DNA of 24,302 nucleotides from DASQHM01 sp035632095 (lineage in GTDB: Bacteria > Pseudomonadota > Alphaproteobacteria > Ferrovibrionales > Ferrovibrionaceae). Location of the stretch: positions 1-24,302 of the forward strand of contig DASQHM010000001.1 of the NCBI GenBank assembly GCA_035632095.1, in the 5' to 3' direction. Each line of letters begins with the position of its first letter. The stretch's first letter is position 1. Below, piece by piece: positions 1 through 6,807 of this stretch. The notes beneath the pieces were generated by a model. It was given only the letters and a program-made list of their open reading frames with translations, was not told the origin of the DNA and made no database searches. The translations under genes and the position numbers were made by a program.

Positions 1-602
1 GGGATCGAGTGGGTCACGAACAGGATGGTCTTGCGGCCCTCGCGGCCCTCGCCCCAGACCCGCAGCAGCTCGAGGTTCATTTCATCGCGGGTCATGGCGT
101 CAAGCGCGCCGAACGGCTCGTCCATGAGCAGCAGCGGCGGATCGAGCAACAGCGCCCGGCAAAGCGCCGCGCGCTGTTGCATGCCGCCGGAAAGCTCGCG
201 CGGGCGTTTGTCGGCGAAATCCGCGAGACCCACCAGCGCCAGGAGATCGCGCGCCCGCTTGCGGTAATGCGACGGGTTCAATCCGGCGAGCTCCGCCGGC
301 AGCAGCACGTTGTCGAATATGGTCCGCCATTTGAGCAGCACCGGCTGCTGGAACACCATGCCGACTTCGGGAATGGGGCGGGTCACCCGCTTGCCGCCGA
401 CCGTGACTGCGCCCGCGGTCGCCGGGTGCAGGCCGGCGACGATCCTGAGCAATGTCGACTTGCCGCAGCCGCTCGGGCCGACCAAAGCGACGAACTCGCC
501 GCGCCCGACTTGGAACGTGATGTCGTTCAGCGCCTCGACCGGGCCGCTCGCGGCCGCATAGGTCATGCCGACCCGGTCGAGGGCGATCTCTACGTCGCTC
601 AC
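1..602 (-). CDS. NitT/TauT-type ABC transporter ATP-binding protein (3' end outside window)
   Basis: This is the cytoplasmic ATPase that would energise the importer encoded just upstream (permease 1649-2419, binding protein 625-1623). Two hundred residues are visible. They show Walker A GPSGCGKST at about 42-50, a Q-loop in FQQPVLL near 84-90, the signature LSGGMQQR at 137-144, Walker B LLLLMDEP at about 157-163, the D-loop GALD, and the H-loop FVTHS with His198. The FGALDAMTR stretch after Walker B is typical of the SsuB/TauB/NrtD group. The start is a GTG at 600-602, chosen because homologues begin a few residues before the first beta strand. It lies 22 bases after the binding-protein stop codon, and the ribosome-binding site is weak. 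The protein is cut by the window edge, probably lacking about 50-60 C-terminal residues. The family is certain; the substrate is unknown. Confidence 0.93.
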   Translation of the reverse strand, partial: MSDVEIALDRVGMTYAAASGPVEALNDITFQVGRGEFVALVGPSGCGKSTLLRIVAGLHPATAGAVTVGGKRVTRPIPEVGMVFQQPVLLKWRTIFDNVLLPAELAGLNPSHYRKRARDLLALVGLADFADKRPRELSGGMQQRAALCRALLLDPPLLLMDEPFGALDAMTRDEMNLELLRVWGEGREGRKTILFVTHSI

Positions 603-624
603 GCGCGAAACGGTCGCCCGCCGT

Positions 625-1623
625 CTACTTCATGGCCACCGGCAGCTCGATCTTGGTGAGGTAGTCATCGGTGAAGACGTCCTTGCAATCGACCTTCTTG
701 GTCAAGCCCATGTAGGTGTTCACCAGGTCCACCGACTTGCACATCTTGTCCGGCTCGATCCAGCCGATGCCGTTCTTTGCGTAGCGGTCCGTCTTCATCA
801 GGCCGATGCCGATCATCATGTTCGGCTCGATGATGCTGAGATCGATCTCGGGCACGCGCTTCTTGAAGATGGTGAGCGAGCCCTTCGGATCCTGCATCAC
901 GTCGCGCCAGCCCATGTAAGAGGCTTCCAGGAAATCCTTCAGCATCTTGGGCCGCTCTTTCATGGTCTTGGCGCTGGCGATGATCGACATGCTGTACATG
1001 TCGAAGCCGAAGTCGGCCCAGGGCATCATCACGATGTCGTCCTTGCCGATCGCCTTCTCGTAAAACGGCAATCCAGTGGAGTAGTCGGCGACGGCGTCGA
1101 CGCGCTTCTCGGCGAGCGCCGGGATCTTCGCCGCTGGCTCGACATTGACCCAGGTGACCTTGTCGGGATCGATGCCGTTCAGCTTGGCGAAGGCCGGGAA
1201 CACCTGACGTTGGCCGTCGCCGGGCGGCGCGCCGACGGTCTTTCCCTCCATGTCCTTCGGCTTGAGAATCGGCTTGTCCTTGCGGCTCCAGACGTTAAGC
1301 GGCGTCTTGTCGAACACCATGCCGACCACCTTGATGTCGGCGCCGCGGCTGATGGCGGCGATGACCACGGCGGCGTCGGCCAGGCCGACGTCGGAGCGGC
1401 CGCTCGCCACCTTGGCGATGGAATCGCCCGAGCCCTTGGAGTTTTCCATGTCCACGTCGAGGCCCTTGGCCTTGTAGTAGCCCTTGTCGAGGGCGACCCA
1501 ATAGGCCGCGTGGTCGCCGACGGCGAACCAGTTCAGCGCGAAATTGACCTTCTCCTCCGCCTGGGCCGCCGTTGCCAGCATGAGCGATGCGCCCATGGCC
1601 GCGAGTGCAAGCATTCGTTTCAT
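625..1623 (-). CDS. NMT1/THI5-like (NitT/TauT) ABC transporter substrate-binding protein
   Basis: This is a periplasmic binding protein of 332 residues. A Sec signal peptide (Lys-Arg, hydrophobic core, cleavage probably after AQA at residue 22) is followed by a type II periplasmic fold. The mature N-terminus, with NFALNWFAVGDHAAYWVALDKGYY, and the later repeated domain pattern match the NMT1/THI5-like family, which binds nitrate, sulfonates, taurine, pyrimidine precursors or aromatic acids. It sits 25 bases after the permease stop codon and 22 bases before the ATPase, so it is part of one operon. The mature protein has two cysteines near the C-terminus (CKSVDLVN and DCKDVF), which could form a disulfide in the periplasm. 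The ligand cannot be assigned. The neighbouring enolase-superfamily enzyme suggests an organic acid, but that is inference. Confidence 0.93.
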   Translation of the reverse strand: MKRMLALAAMGASLMLATAAQAEEKVNFALNWFAVGDHAAYWVALDKGYYKAKGLDVDMENSKGSGDSIAKVASGRSDVGLADAAVVIAAISRGADIKVVGMVFDKTPLNVWSRKDKPILKPKDMEGKTVGAPPGDGQRQVFPAFAKLNGIDPDKVTWVNVEPAAKIPALAEKRVDAVADYSTGLPFYEKAIGKDDIVMMPWADFGFDMYSMSIIASAKTMKERPKMLKDFLEASYMGWRDVMQDPKGSLTIFKKRVPEIDLSIIEPNMMIGIGLMKTDRYAKNGIGWIEPDKMCKSVDLVNTYMGLTKKVDCKDVFTDDYLTKIELPVAMK

Positions 1624-1648
1624 GGTTTTCTCCCGTTGTGCTGCAAGT

Positions 1649-2419
1649 TCATTCCGACGCCGCTTCCGCCCAGGGCGCGATCCACCGCCCGGCGAGCGTT
1701 ACCAGGCCATAGAGCCCGAGGCCGACGGCAGAGATCCACACCAGCGCGCCAAAGGCCACCGGCGTGTTCATGCTGCCTTGCGTCGCGACGATGACGTAGC
1801 CGAGGCCGCTTTGCGATGCGACGAACTCGCCGACGATGGCGCCCACCACGGCGGCCGTCGCGGTGACCTTGAGCGCACTCAGGATGTAAGGGAAGGCGTT
1901 GGGAATTCGGATCTTGGCGAAGACCTTCCACTTCGGCGCGTTGAACACGCGCCCGAGGTCGAGCATCTCCGGATCGACCTGGGTCAATCCGACGGCGGTG
2001 TTGATGACCACCGGAAAAAATCCGATCAGCGCGCCGATCAGCATGTTCGGCACGATGCCGTAGCCGAGCCAGAGCAGAAACAACGGCGCAACGGCGACCT
2101 TCGGCAGGTTGTTCAGGAACACCAGGAACGGCACCAGCGCCCGGGCCATGACGTTGGACCAGGCGATGGCGATGCCGAGCGCGATGCCGACCGCGCCGGC
2201 CATGACGAATGCGCCGACGATTTCGATGGTGGTGATGCGCGCATGCTTGAACCACGGGACCTCGTTGGACCCGAGCGCGCCGAGAACCGCCATGGGGCTC
2301 GGCAGGATGTATTCGCGAATGCCGAAAACCGTGACGGACAATTGCCACAGCACCAGGACCAGGCCGAACAGCGCCAAGGTGGGCGCATTGCGGCGCAAAT
2401 ACGCCAGGGCCTTAGTCAA
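1649..2419 (-). CDS. NitT/TauT-type ABC transporter permease
   Basis: This is an inner-membrane permease of 256 residues with about six hydrophobic helices. It has the N-terminal YILPSP motif (about 37-42) common to the SsuC/TauC family and a cytoplasmic EAA-type coupling loop at about 151-175 (EMLDLGRVFNAPKWKVFAKI), where it would dock to the ATPase. It overlaps the end of the enolase-superfamily gene by 8 bases. The start is a TTG at 2417-2419: an in-frame TGA lies four codons upstream, so no earlier start exists, and the next plausible start would delete the first helix. AAGGTG a few bases upstream can serve as a weak ribosome-binding site. The overlap implies translational coupling between the catabolic enzyme and the importer. 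Confidence 0.92.
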   Translation of the reverse strand: MTKALAYLRRNAPTLALFGLVLVLWQLSVTVFGIREYILPSPMAVLGALGSNEVPWFKHARITTIEIVGAFVMAGAVGIALGIAIAWSNVMARALVPFLVFLNNLPKVAVAPLFLLWLGYGIVPNMLIGALIGFFPVVINTAVGLTQVDPEMLDLGRVFNAPKWKVFAKIRIPNAFPYILSALKVTATAAVVGAIVGEFVASQSGLGYVIVATQGSMNTPVAFGALVWISAVGLGLYGLVTLAGRWIAPWAEAASE

Positions 2420-3545
2420 GGGACACCTTCACCGCATGCTTGCGCACGTAGGCTTCGTCCACCTCGACGCCGAGCCCGGGCCCTTCCGGCAGCTTGACGC
2501 GCCCGCCGCCCCGCCATACGCGCTCTTTCAGAAACGTCGTCTCGATGTATTGCGGGCCGTTGAGTTGCAGCGGGCTGATGTCGAAGGCGGCCGCCAGATG
2601 CATGCCGGCAGCGAGGCCGAGATCGGTCTCGGTGAGGCCCGACAGCGAAAGGCCCAAGCCGGCCGCATCCGCCATCTCGCAAAGCTGGCGCGAATACCAT
2701 AGGCCGCCGTTGCGTTGCACTTTCGCCACGGCCACGGTCAGCGCATCGGCGCGGATGTATTCCAGCAGATCGGGCAGCGACCGCAGAGTCTCGTCGATGC
2801 CGATAGGGACCGGGCTCGCGGCGACCAGGCGGCGAAAGCCGGAGAGGTTGAAGCCGTCGAGCGGCTGCTCGAACAGCGTCACGCCGAATTCCTCGAAGCG
2901 CCGCGCCTGGCGGATCGCGGCATCCACGCGATAGCCGCGATTGGCATCCACTTGCATCGCGTTGCCGCCGATGGCCTTGCGCACCCGGCGCACCAGATCG
3001 ATGTCGCCGGCTTCGCCGTGCATGCCGATCTTGCCCTCGAAGCAGGTATAGCCCGCTTCGAGGCCGTCATGCGCCAGCCGGTCGGCATGCTCGGGGCGTT
3101 CGCAGGTCACCATCCAGGTGAGGTCGAACTCGCTCCGCTTTCGGCGGCCGAGCAATTGATAGAGCGGGATGCCGTAGCTGCGCGCCAAAGCGTCGTGCAG
3201 CGCCACGTCGATTGCCGACTTGGCGAGCGGCGAGCCCATGGTCACGCCGGGCGCGATGGCGCGCTGCATGGCGCGATGCACGGCGTCCAGATCCCAGGCG
3301 TCAAGGCCCAGGATCGCTGGCACCACGTGACGTTTGAGCGTGGCGACGATGGTTTCGGTGGTTTCGTAGGTCCAGCGCGGCGTCGGCGTTGCTTCGCCCC
3401 AGCCGACCGCGCCTTGGTCCGTGGCGAGCCGCACGATGACGCGTTCCGTCGGCGTGCCCGGCCGGCCCGCCACGCCTCCGGCCAGCACGAAGACCGCCTT
3501 CATGGGAAAGCCGAGAACGAAGACGTCGACTGCCTTGATCTTCAT
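2412..3545 (-). CDS. Mandelate racemase/muconate lactonizing enzyme family protein (enolase superfamily)
   Basis: This is a cytoplasmic Mg2+-dependent enzyme of 377 residues, a normal family length. The N-terminal capping domain covers about 1-125, followed by a TIM-barrel. Visible metal ligands are Asp200 in QVDANRGY, Glu226 in LFEQPL and Asp251/Glu252 in IGIDET. On one face, Lys172 in EGKIG is the second lysine of the usual K-x-K, while the first position is Glu170. On the other face Lys275 in VAKVQRNGG is the MLE-type lysine. This makes it MLE-subgroup-like: such enzymes abstract a proton next to a carboxylate and act as cycloisomerases, racemases/epimerases, o-succinylbenzoate synthases or dehydratases. 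It is the first gene of an operon with a NitT/TauT importer, so it probably acts on the imported compound. The start ATG has no strong Shine-Dalgarno. The reaction cannot be deduced. Confidence 0.9.
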   Translation of the reverse strand: MKIKAVDVFVLGFPMKAVFVLAGGVAGRPGTPTERVIVRLATDQGAVGWGEATPTPRWTYETTETIVATLKRHVVPAILGLDAWDLDAVHRAMQRAIAPGVTMGSPLAKSAIDVALHDALARSYGIPLYQLLGRRKRSEFDLTWMVTCERPEHADRLAHDGLEAGYTCFEGKIGMHGEAGDIDLVRRVRKAIGGNAMQVDANRGYRVDAAIRQARRFEEFGVTLFEQPLDGFNLSGFRRLVAASPVPIGIDETLRSLPDLLEYIRADALTVAVAKVQRNGGLWYSRQLCEMADAAGLGLSLSGLTETDLGLAAGMHLAAAFDISPLQLNGPQYIETTFLKERVWRGGGRVKLPEGPGLGVEVDEAYVRKHAVKVSLD

Positions 3546-3729
3546 CGCTGAATTCTACCAGCCGCTGCTGTGCATGGCCAATGCGGGCGGCCTCGGCTGG
3601 CCGTTTTCACGGGCGAGGCCGTCCGATTTCGCGGGTTGACACGCGCGGACCTGCGCACCACCTTCTCGCGCACGTCGCCGCTTACCAGCTTTGGTTGCGG
3701 CTTTTTTGATCCTCCGGAGGCCGCGCCGC
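3546..3729. promoter_or_regulatory. Divergent intergenic region between the MR/MLE operon and the MFS gene
   Basis: These 184 bases separate two divergently transcribed units and must hold both promoters. A TTGACA hexamer at 3636-3641 points toward the MFS gene, but no convincing -10 hexamer stands 16-18 bases downstream. No clear operator palindrome was found, only a loose GGCCA...TGGCC pair around 3578-3604. The shared region suggests joint regulation of the importer operon and the MFS gene; no regulator gene is adjacent. Confidence 0.45.
3716..3720 (+). promoter_or_regulatory. Ribosome-binding site that decides the MFS start
   Basis: GGAGG ends 9 bases before the ATG at 3730. The alternative upstream TTG at 3691 would add 13 residues (an Arg-rich stretch not expected in the family) and has no such site. 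Confidence 0.7.
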
Positions 3730-5019
3730 ATGTCCGTGGTTGCCGCATTGTCCCGTCGCCCGATGCATTACGGCTGGATCGTGGCCGGCGTCACCTTCCT
3801 GACGCTGCTGGCCGCGGCGGGCATCCGTTCGGCGCCCGGCGTGCTGATGGTGCCGCTCGAACAGGAATTCGGCTGGACCCGCGCGGGCATCTCGTTCGCC
3901 GTGTCGGTCAATTTGGTGCTGTATGGCCTGATGGGGCCGTTCGCGGCGGGACTCGTGGATTGGCTCGGCATCCGGCGGACCATGTGCATTTCCGTTGCCC
4001 TGGTCGTGGCCGGTGTCTCGGCCACGACGCTGATGACGGCGGAATGGCAGTTGGTGCTGCTTTGGGGCGTGGTGGTCGGCGGCGGCACCGGCATGACGGC
4101 GCTGGCATTGAGTGCCACGGTGGTGAACCGCTGGTTCAAGACGCGCGCCGGCCTGGTCATGGGTGTGTTGACCGCGAGCACGGCCACCGGCCAGCTCGTC
4201 TTCCTTCCGCTGTTCGCGGCGCTCGTCGAACGCTACGGCTGGCGGCTCGCGGTGCTCTGCATCGTCGGCGTCAGCGTGCTGGTGCTGCCGCTGATCGGCG
4301 TCTTCATGCGCGACCGGCCCGCGGATTTGGGCCTGAAGCCCTATGGCGACACCAGCGATGCCGTGCCCTCGGCGGCCGGCAGTGCCAACCCGGTCGCGGC
4401 CGCGCTCGGCGCGCTCTTCCGCGGCGTGCGCACGCGCGATTTCTGGCTGCTGTTCGGCAGCTTCTTCATTTGCGGCGCCAGCACGAACGGCTTGATCGGC
4501 ACGCATTTGATTCCGGCCTGCATCGATCACGGCATTCCCGAGGTCAAGGCCGCCGGCCTGCTCGCAGCGATGGGCGTGTTCGATTTCATCGGCACGACCT
4601 TCTCCGGCTGGCTCACCGACCGGTTCAACAGCCGTTATCTGCTCTGCTGGTACTACGGACTGCGCGGCTTGTCGCTGATGTACCTGCCCTTCGCCCTGGA
4701 CATATCGTTCTGGGGCCTGTCGCTGTTCGCGGTGTTCTACGGTCTCGACTGGATCGCGACGGTGCCGCCCACGGTGCGTCTCACCGCCAACGCCTTCGGG
4801 CGCGAAAATGTCGGCCTGACCTTCGGCTGGATCGTGGCCGGCCACCAGCTCGGCGCCGCCATGGCGGCGTTCGGGGCCGGCGTCATCCGCACGGATTTCG
4901 GCGATTATTTCCAGGCTTTCTTCGTTGCCGGGGCGCTTTGCTTGGTCGCGGCGGCAATCGTGCTGGCGATCGGCCGCGGCGCCCCCGGCCATCCGCGGCC
5001 CGCAGCGGTTCCGGCATAG
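3730..5019 (+). CDS. MFS transporter (OFA/monocarboxylate-transporter-like)
   Basis: This is a 429-residue inner-membrane secondary transporter with about 12 predicted helices in two halves separated by a charged loop (near RDRPADLGLKPYGD). The N-terminal MHYGWIVAGVTFLTLL, followed by APGVLMVPLEQEFGWTRAGIS, is a familiar opening of an MFS group that includes oxalate/formate and monocarboxylate carriers. Motif-A-like loops are GLVDWLGIRRTM after helix 2 and SGWLTDRFNSRY after helix 8. The start at 3730 was chosen for its Shine-Dalgarno and because homologues start just before MHYGW. It is divergent from the MR/MLE-NitT operon, so it may move the same or a related carboxylate, but this is only inferred from position. 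The stop codon lies 6 bases from the stop of the convergent response-regulator gene. Confidence 0.9.
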   Translation: MSVVAALSRRPMHYGWIVAGVTFLTLLAAAGIRSAPGVLMVPLEQEFGWTRAGISFAVSVNLVLYGLMGPFAAGLVDWLGIRRTMCISVALVVAGVSATTLMTAEWQLVLLWGVVVGGGTGMTALALSATVVNRWFKTRAGLVMGVLTASTATGQLVFLPLFAALVERYGWRLAVLCIVGVSVLVLPLIGVFMRDRPADLGLKPYGDTSDAVPSAAGSANPVAAALGALFRGVRTRDFWLLFGSFFICGASTNGLIGTHLIPACIDHGIPEVKAAGLLAAMGVFDFIGTTFSGWLTDRFNSRYLLCWYYGLRGLSLMYLPFALDISFWGLSLFAVFYGLDWIATVPPTVRLTANAFGRENVGLTFGWIVAGHQLGAAMAAFGAGVIRTDFGDYFQAFFVAGALCLVAAAIVLAIGRGAPGHPRPAAVPA

Positions 5020-5025
5020 AACGCG

Positions 5026-5670
5026 TCAGATGTCCTGACCGCTCTCGATGCAGAACTTAACGGCTTGGGTGCGGCTCTCGACGTCGAGCTTGCGATAGAT
5101 GCTGCGCAAGTGCAGCGCCACGGTCACGGTTTCGATGCCGAGCTGCTTGCCGATGTCGGCATTGGTGTCTCCGGCGACCAACTGGCGCAACACCTGCCGT
5201 TCGCGCTGGGTGAGCGTGGCAAGCACCCGCATGGCCGAGGTCTGTGAGCCGCCCGCCTTGCGGTCCGCGCCCTGCGCATGGCCGAACTCCGCCGGCATGT
5301 ATCGTTCGCCGGACAATATCAAGCGCACGGCATTCAGCATGGCGCGCCCGCCGATGGTCTTCGGAATGAAACCGGCCGCGCCGGCGGCAAGCGCATCCTC
5401 GGCATTCTCCGGCGTCGCCTCGCCGCTGATGACGGCGATGCGCGCTTCGGGAAAGCGGCGCTGCACCGCCTTCACGCCCGCCAGTCCGTTCATGCCGGGC
5501 ATTCTGAGATCGAGGATGATCAATTCGTATTTCGTGCCCGTGTCGGCCTTGACGAGCACCGATGCCAAATCCGCCGCCTTGTCGATTTGCACATCGGGCC
5601 CGAGCTTCGCCAGATGCCCTTCCAGCATGTCGGCGACGAGGACGTGATCGTCCGCGATCATCAGTCGCAT
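5026..5670 (-). CDS. NarL/FixJ-family response regulator (receiver + LuxR-type HTH)
   Basis: This is a cytoplasmic transcription regulator of 214 residues. The receiver domain covers about 1-120, with the acidic pair Asp7/Asp8, the phospho-acceptor Asp54 in LIILDLRMPGMNG, Ser83 at the usual Thr/Ser switch position and Lys104 in FIPKT. A linker of about 20 residues leads to a LuxR-type helix-turn-helix at about 142-205 (LTQRERQVLRQLV ... IETVTVALHLRSIYRKL). All key residues are present, so phosphorylation-controlled DNA binding is expected. It is 12 bases downstream of a receiver-only protein in the same operon. No histidine kinase is in the window, so the partner must be encoded elsewhere. 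Its targets are unknown; the locally AT-rich upstream region at about 6470-6650 is a candidate for autoregulation. Confidence 0.94.
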   Translation of the reverse strand: MRLMIADDHVLVADMLEGHLAKLGPDVQIDKAADLASVLVKADTGTKYELIILDLRMPGMNGLAGVKAVQRRFPEARIAVISGEATPENAEDALAAGAAGFIPKTIGGRAMLNAVRLILSGERYMPAEFGHAQGADRKAGGSQTSAMRVLATLTQRERQVLRQLVAGDTNADIGKQLGIETVTVALHLRSIYRKLDVESRTQAVKFCIESGQDI

Positions 5671-5682
5671 GGCCGCGCCTCT

Positions 5683-6096
5683 TCAGCTCGTTGTGACGTT
5701 CTGCGGCGGGTCTTCCGGCGGCAAGGTTTGGCGCAGATAGTTGCGCAACTCGGCGATCCGCAGCGGCTTGAGCATGCTGGATAAGGTTGCGATGCCATGG
5801 CGCTTGGCGAGTTTGTCGGCGCTCGCCAAGTAGTTGGAGCTGTATCCCGTGATCAGCAGGATTTTACCCTTGAAGCCGGCCGAACCAAACACCTGAAGCA
5901 ATTCGATACCGTCGATATCCGGCATGACGATGTCGAGAATGACCAGATCGGGTTGCAAAGCGGCAAAGAGCCGCTTCGCCTCGCGGGACGACGTGGTGAC
6001 GTCGACCGCATAGCCCATCGGTTCCGCGACGTTGCGGATCAATTCGCCGATGTCGGCCTGATCGTCGACGATCAGGATTTTTGGCGCCGTTGCCAT
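5683..6096 (-). CDS. Single-domain response regulator (CheY-like receiver)
   Basis: This protein of 137 residues consists of a receiver domain only. It has acidic residues Asp11/Asp12, phospho-acceptor Asp55 in LVILDIVMPDIDG, Thr83 in LLITG and Lys110 in MLKPLR, so it should be phosphorylatable. There is no output domain; the C-terminal tail (PPEDPPQNVTTS) looks flexible. Such proteins act as phosphate shuttles or sinks, or as allosteric partners of kinases. It lies directly upstream of the NarL-type regulator and probably works in the same relay. The ATG at 6094-6096 is immediately preceded by a TAG of an upstream reading frame (TAGATG), a layout that can give translational coupling if that frame is real. 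The ribosome-binding site is not strong. Confidence 0.92.
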   Translation of the reverse strand: MATAPKILIVDDQADIGELIRNVAEPMGYAVDVTTSSREAKRLFAALQPDLVILDIVMPDIDGIELLQVFGSAGFKGKILLITGYSSNYLASADKLAKRHGIATLSSMLKPLRIAELRNYLRQTLPPEDPPQNVTTS

Positions 6097-6294
6097 CTAG
6101 GCCTCGCCCTTGATCAAGCGCGCGACGCATGCGAACTCATGCTCGGCAGGTGATCGCCACGCCGGCAACGGCGACACGTGGCCGACTGCGCACGCCGTGT
6201 GGCCGTCGCAAGCGTTCGTGTGCGAGATGGTTTCCGCATTGGCCCGAAGCGAAAAGTGGCTTCCTGAGAACAACCCGGCCAAGTAGGCGCCCAT
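6097..6294 (-). CDS. Possible small ORF, 65 residues, unknown function
   Basis: This reading frame ends with TAG directly abutting the ATG of the receiver gene, and its third codon positions are mostly G or C, as in neighbouring genes. Those are its only supporting features. The product has no signal peptide, membrane segment or recognisable domain; it contains several His and Cys residues. There is no good ribosome-binding site before its ATG, and an in-frame stop lies a little upstream. It may equally be a chance frame in the leader of the response-regulator operon. Confidence 0.18.
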   Translation of the reverse strand: MGAYLAGLFSGSHFSLRANAETISHTNACDGHTACAVGHVSPLPAWRSPAEHEFACVARLIKGEA

Positions 6295-6386
6295 AGGCCA
6301 ATCCTTCCTGCCAAGCCAACAATTCTCTCATTAGTAGGACAATAGCCGAAGCGCTCAAACGCGGCAGCGCGGAACCGCCTATGGGC
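6289..6386. repeat. 10-bp inverted repeat enclosing 78 bases
   Basis: GCCCATAGGC at 6289-6298 is the exact reverse complement of GCCTATGGGC at 6377-6386. The arms do not extend further. In RNA this could close a large loop; in DNA it could be a pair of regulator sites. No function is known. Confidence 0.5.
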
Positions 6387-6473
6387 TAGTTCGCTATGCG
6401 CGCGGCCAAGTCGCTCGACGCGGGAACGGCGGAAGACGCGCGGTCACAGCTCAATGTAGATGCCGCGGTAAAC

Positions 6474-6508
6474 TGCAAATGCTTTCATTCTGGCGACCAT
6501 TTGCAAAT
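6474..6508. promoter_or_regulatory. Operator-like palindrome with a second half-site
   Basis: ATTTGCAAAT at 6499-6508 is a perfect 10-bp palindrome, and TGCAAATG at 6474-6481 is a further copy of its half. The two copies of TGCAAAT start 28 bases apart, and TGCAAATG/CATTTGCA also form an 8-bp inverted pair. The site is in the AT-rich zone upstream of the response-regulator operon, where a regulator-binding site would be expected. Binding is inferred only. Confidence 0.4.
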
Positions 6509-6665
6509 CTAACCGGCAATGCGTCCGGCAATTCGCGGATGTCGGTCGAACAAATCTTGCGGGTCATACGAAATTATGCCCGCTTCCATATGCAATTGTT
6601 GCGATAGGAACAGAATTATCCTCGCCATTTAGCAATGGGTAAGCCTTGGCTTGCATGATGACTTC

Positions 6666-6692
6666 GCGGCACGGCGTTTTGTGGTGTGCCGC
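6666..6692. terminator. Hairpin, 7-bp stem
   Basis: GCGGCAC (6666-6672) pairs with GTGCCGC (6686-6692) across a 13-base loop rich in G and T. There is no following T-run on either strand. It lies beyond the 3' end of the FadJ-like gene and may be a secondary termination or processing structure. Confidence 0.25.
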
Positions 6693-6744
6693 TAGTCCGG
6701 AGAGTTCTCGCGCCGCCGGTATTTCAGTCTAGGGCACGCGCGAC

Positions 6745-6778
6745 GGCCGGGCCGGCATCCCCCACAGCCGGCCCGGCC
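6745..6778 (-). terminator. GC-rich hairpin downstream of the FadJ-like gene
   Basis: A perfect 12-bp stem is formed by GGCCGGGCCGGC (6745-6756) and GCCGGCCCGGCC (6767-6778) with a 10-base loop, 29 bases past the stop codon of the gene ending at 6808. It has no U-tract in the minus-strand transcript, so it is a non-canonical terminator or 3'-end stabilising structure. Confidence 0.55.
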
Positions 6779-6807
6779 TCTCCCGCCTCCTTCGCAAATT
6801 CCGCCCC

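Larger units (their letters stand above)
6097..6807. other. 711-base stretch with no convincing gene, upstream of the response-regulator operon
   Basis: Nothing here matches a recognisable protein in any frame, apart from the doubtful 65-codon frame at its left end. The left part (6100-6440) is GC-rich with inverted repeats. The middle (about 6470-6650) is clearly more AT-rich than the rest of the window and contains a perfect palindrome, and on the minus strand a CATAAT hexamer near 6572-6577 that could be a -10 element, though no matching -35 was found. The right end holds two hairpins beyond the 3' end of the gene ending at 6808. It probably contains the promoter of the response-regulator operon. 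A small RNA is possible but not shown. Confidence 0.55.

Noticed and set aside
565..1794. 409-codon plus-strand frame opposite the NitT/TauT binding protein
   Set aside because: Antisense frame with His/Asp/Leu-rich composition and no recognisable fold.
3636..3641. TTGACA as a -35 element for the MFS gene
   Set aside because: No acceptable -10 hexamer lies 16-18 bases downstream, so it is not listed as a promoter.
6137..6358. 73-codon minus-strand frame in the leader of the response-regulator operon
   Set aside because: No ribosome-binding site, no domain, and it turns Arg-rich after the first 25 residues as out-of-frame GC-rich DNA does.
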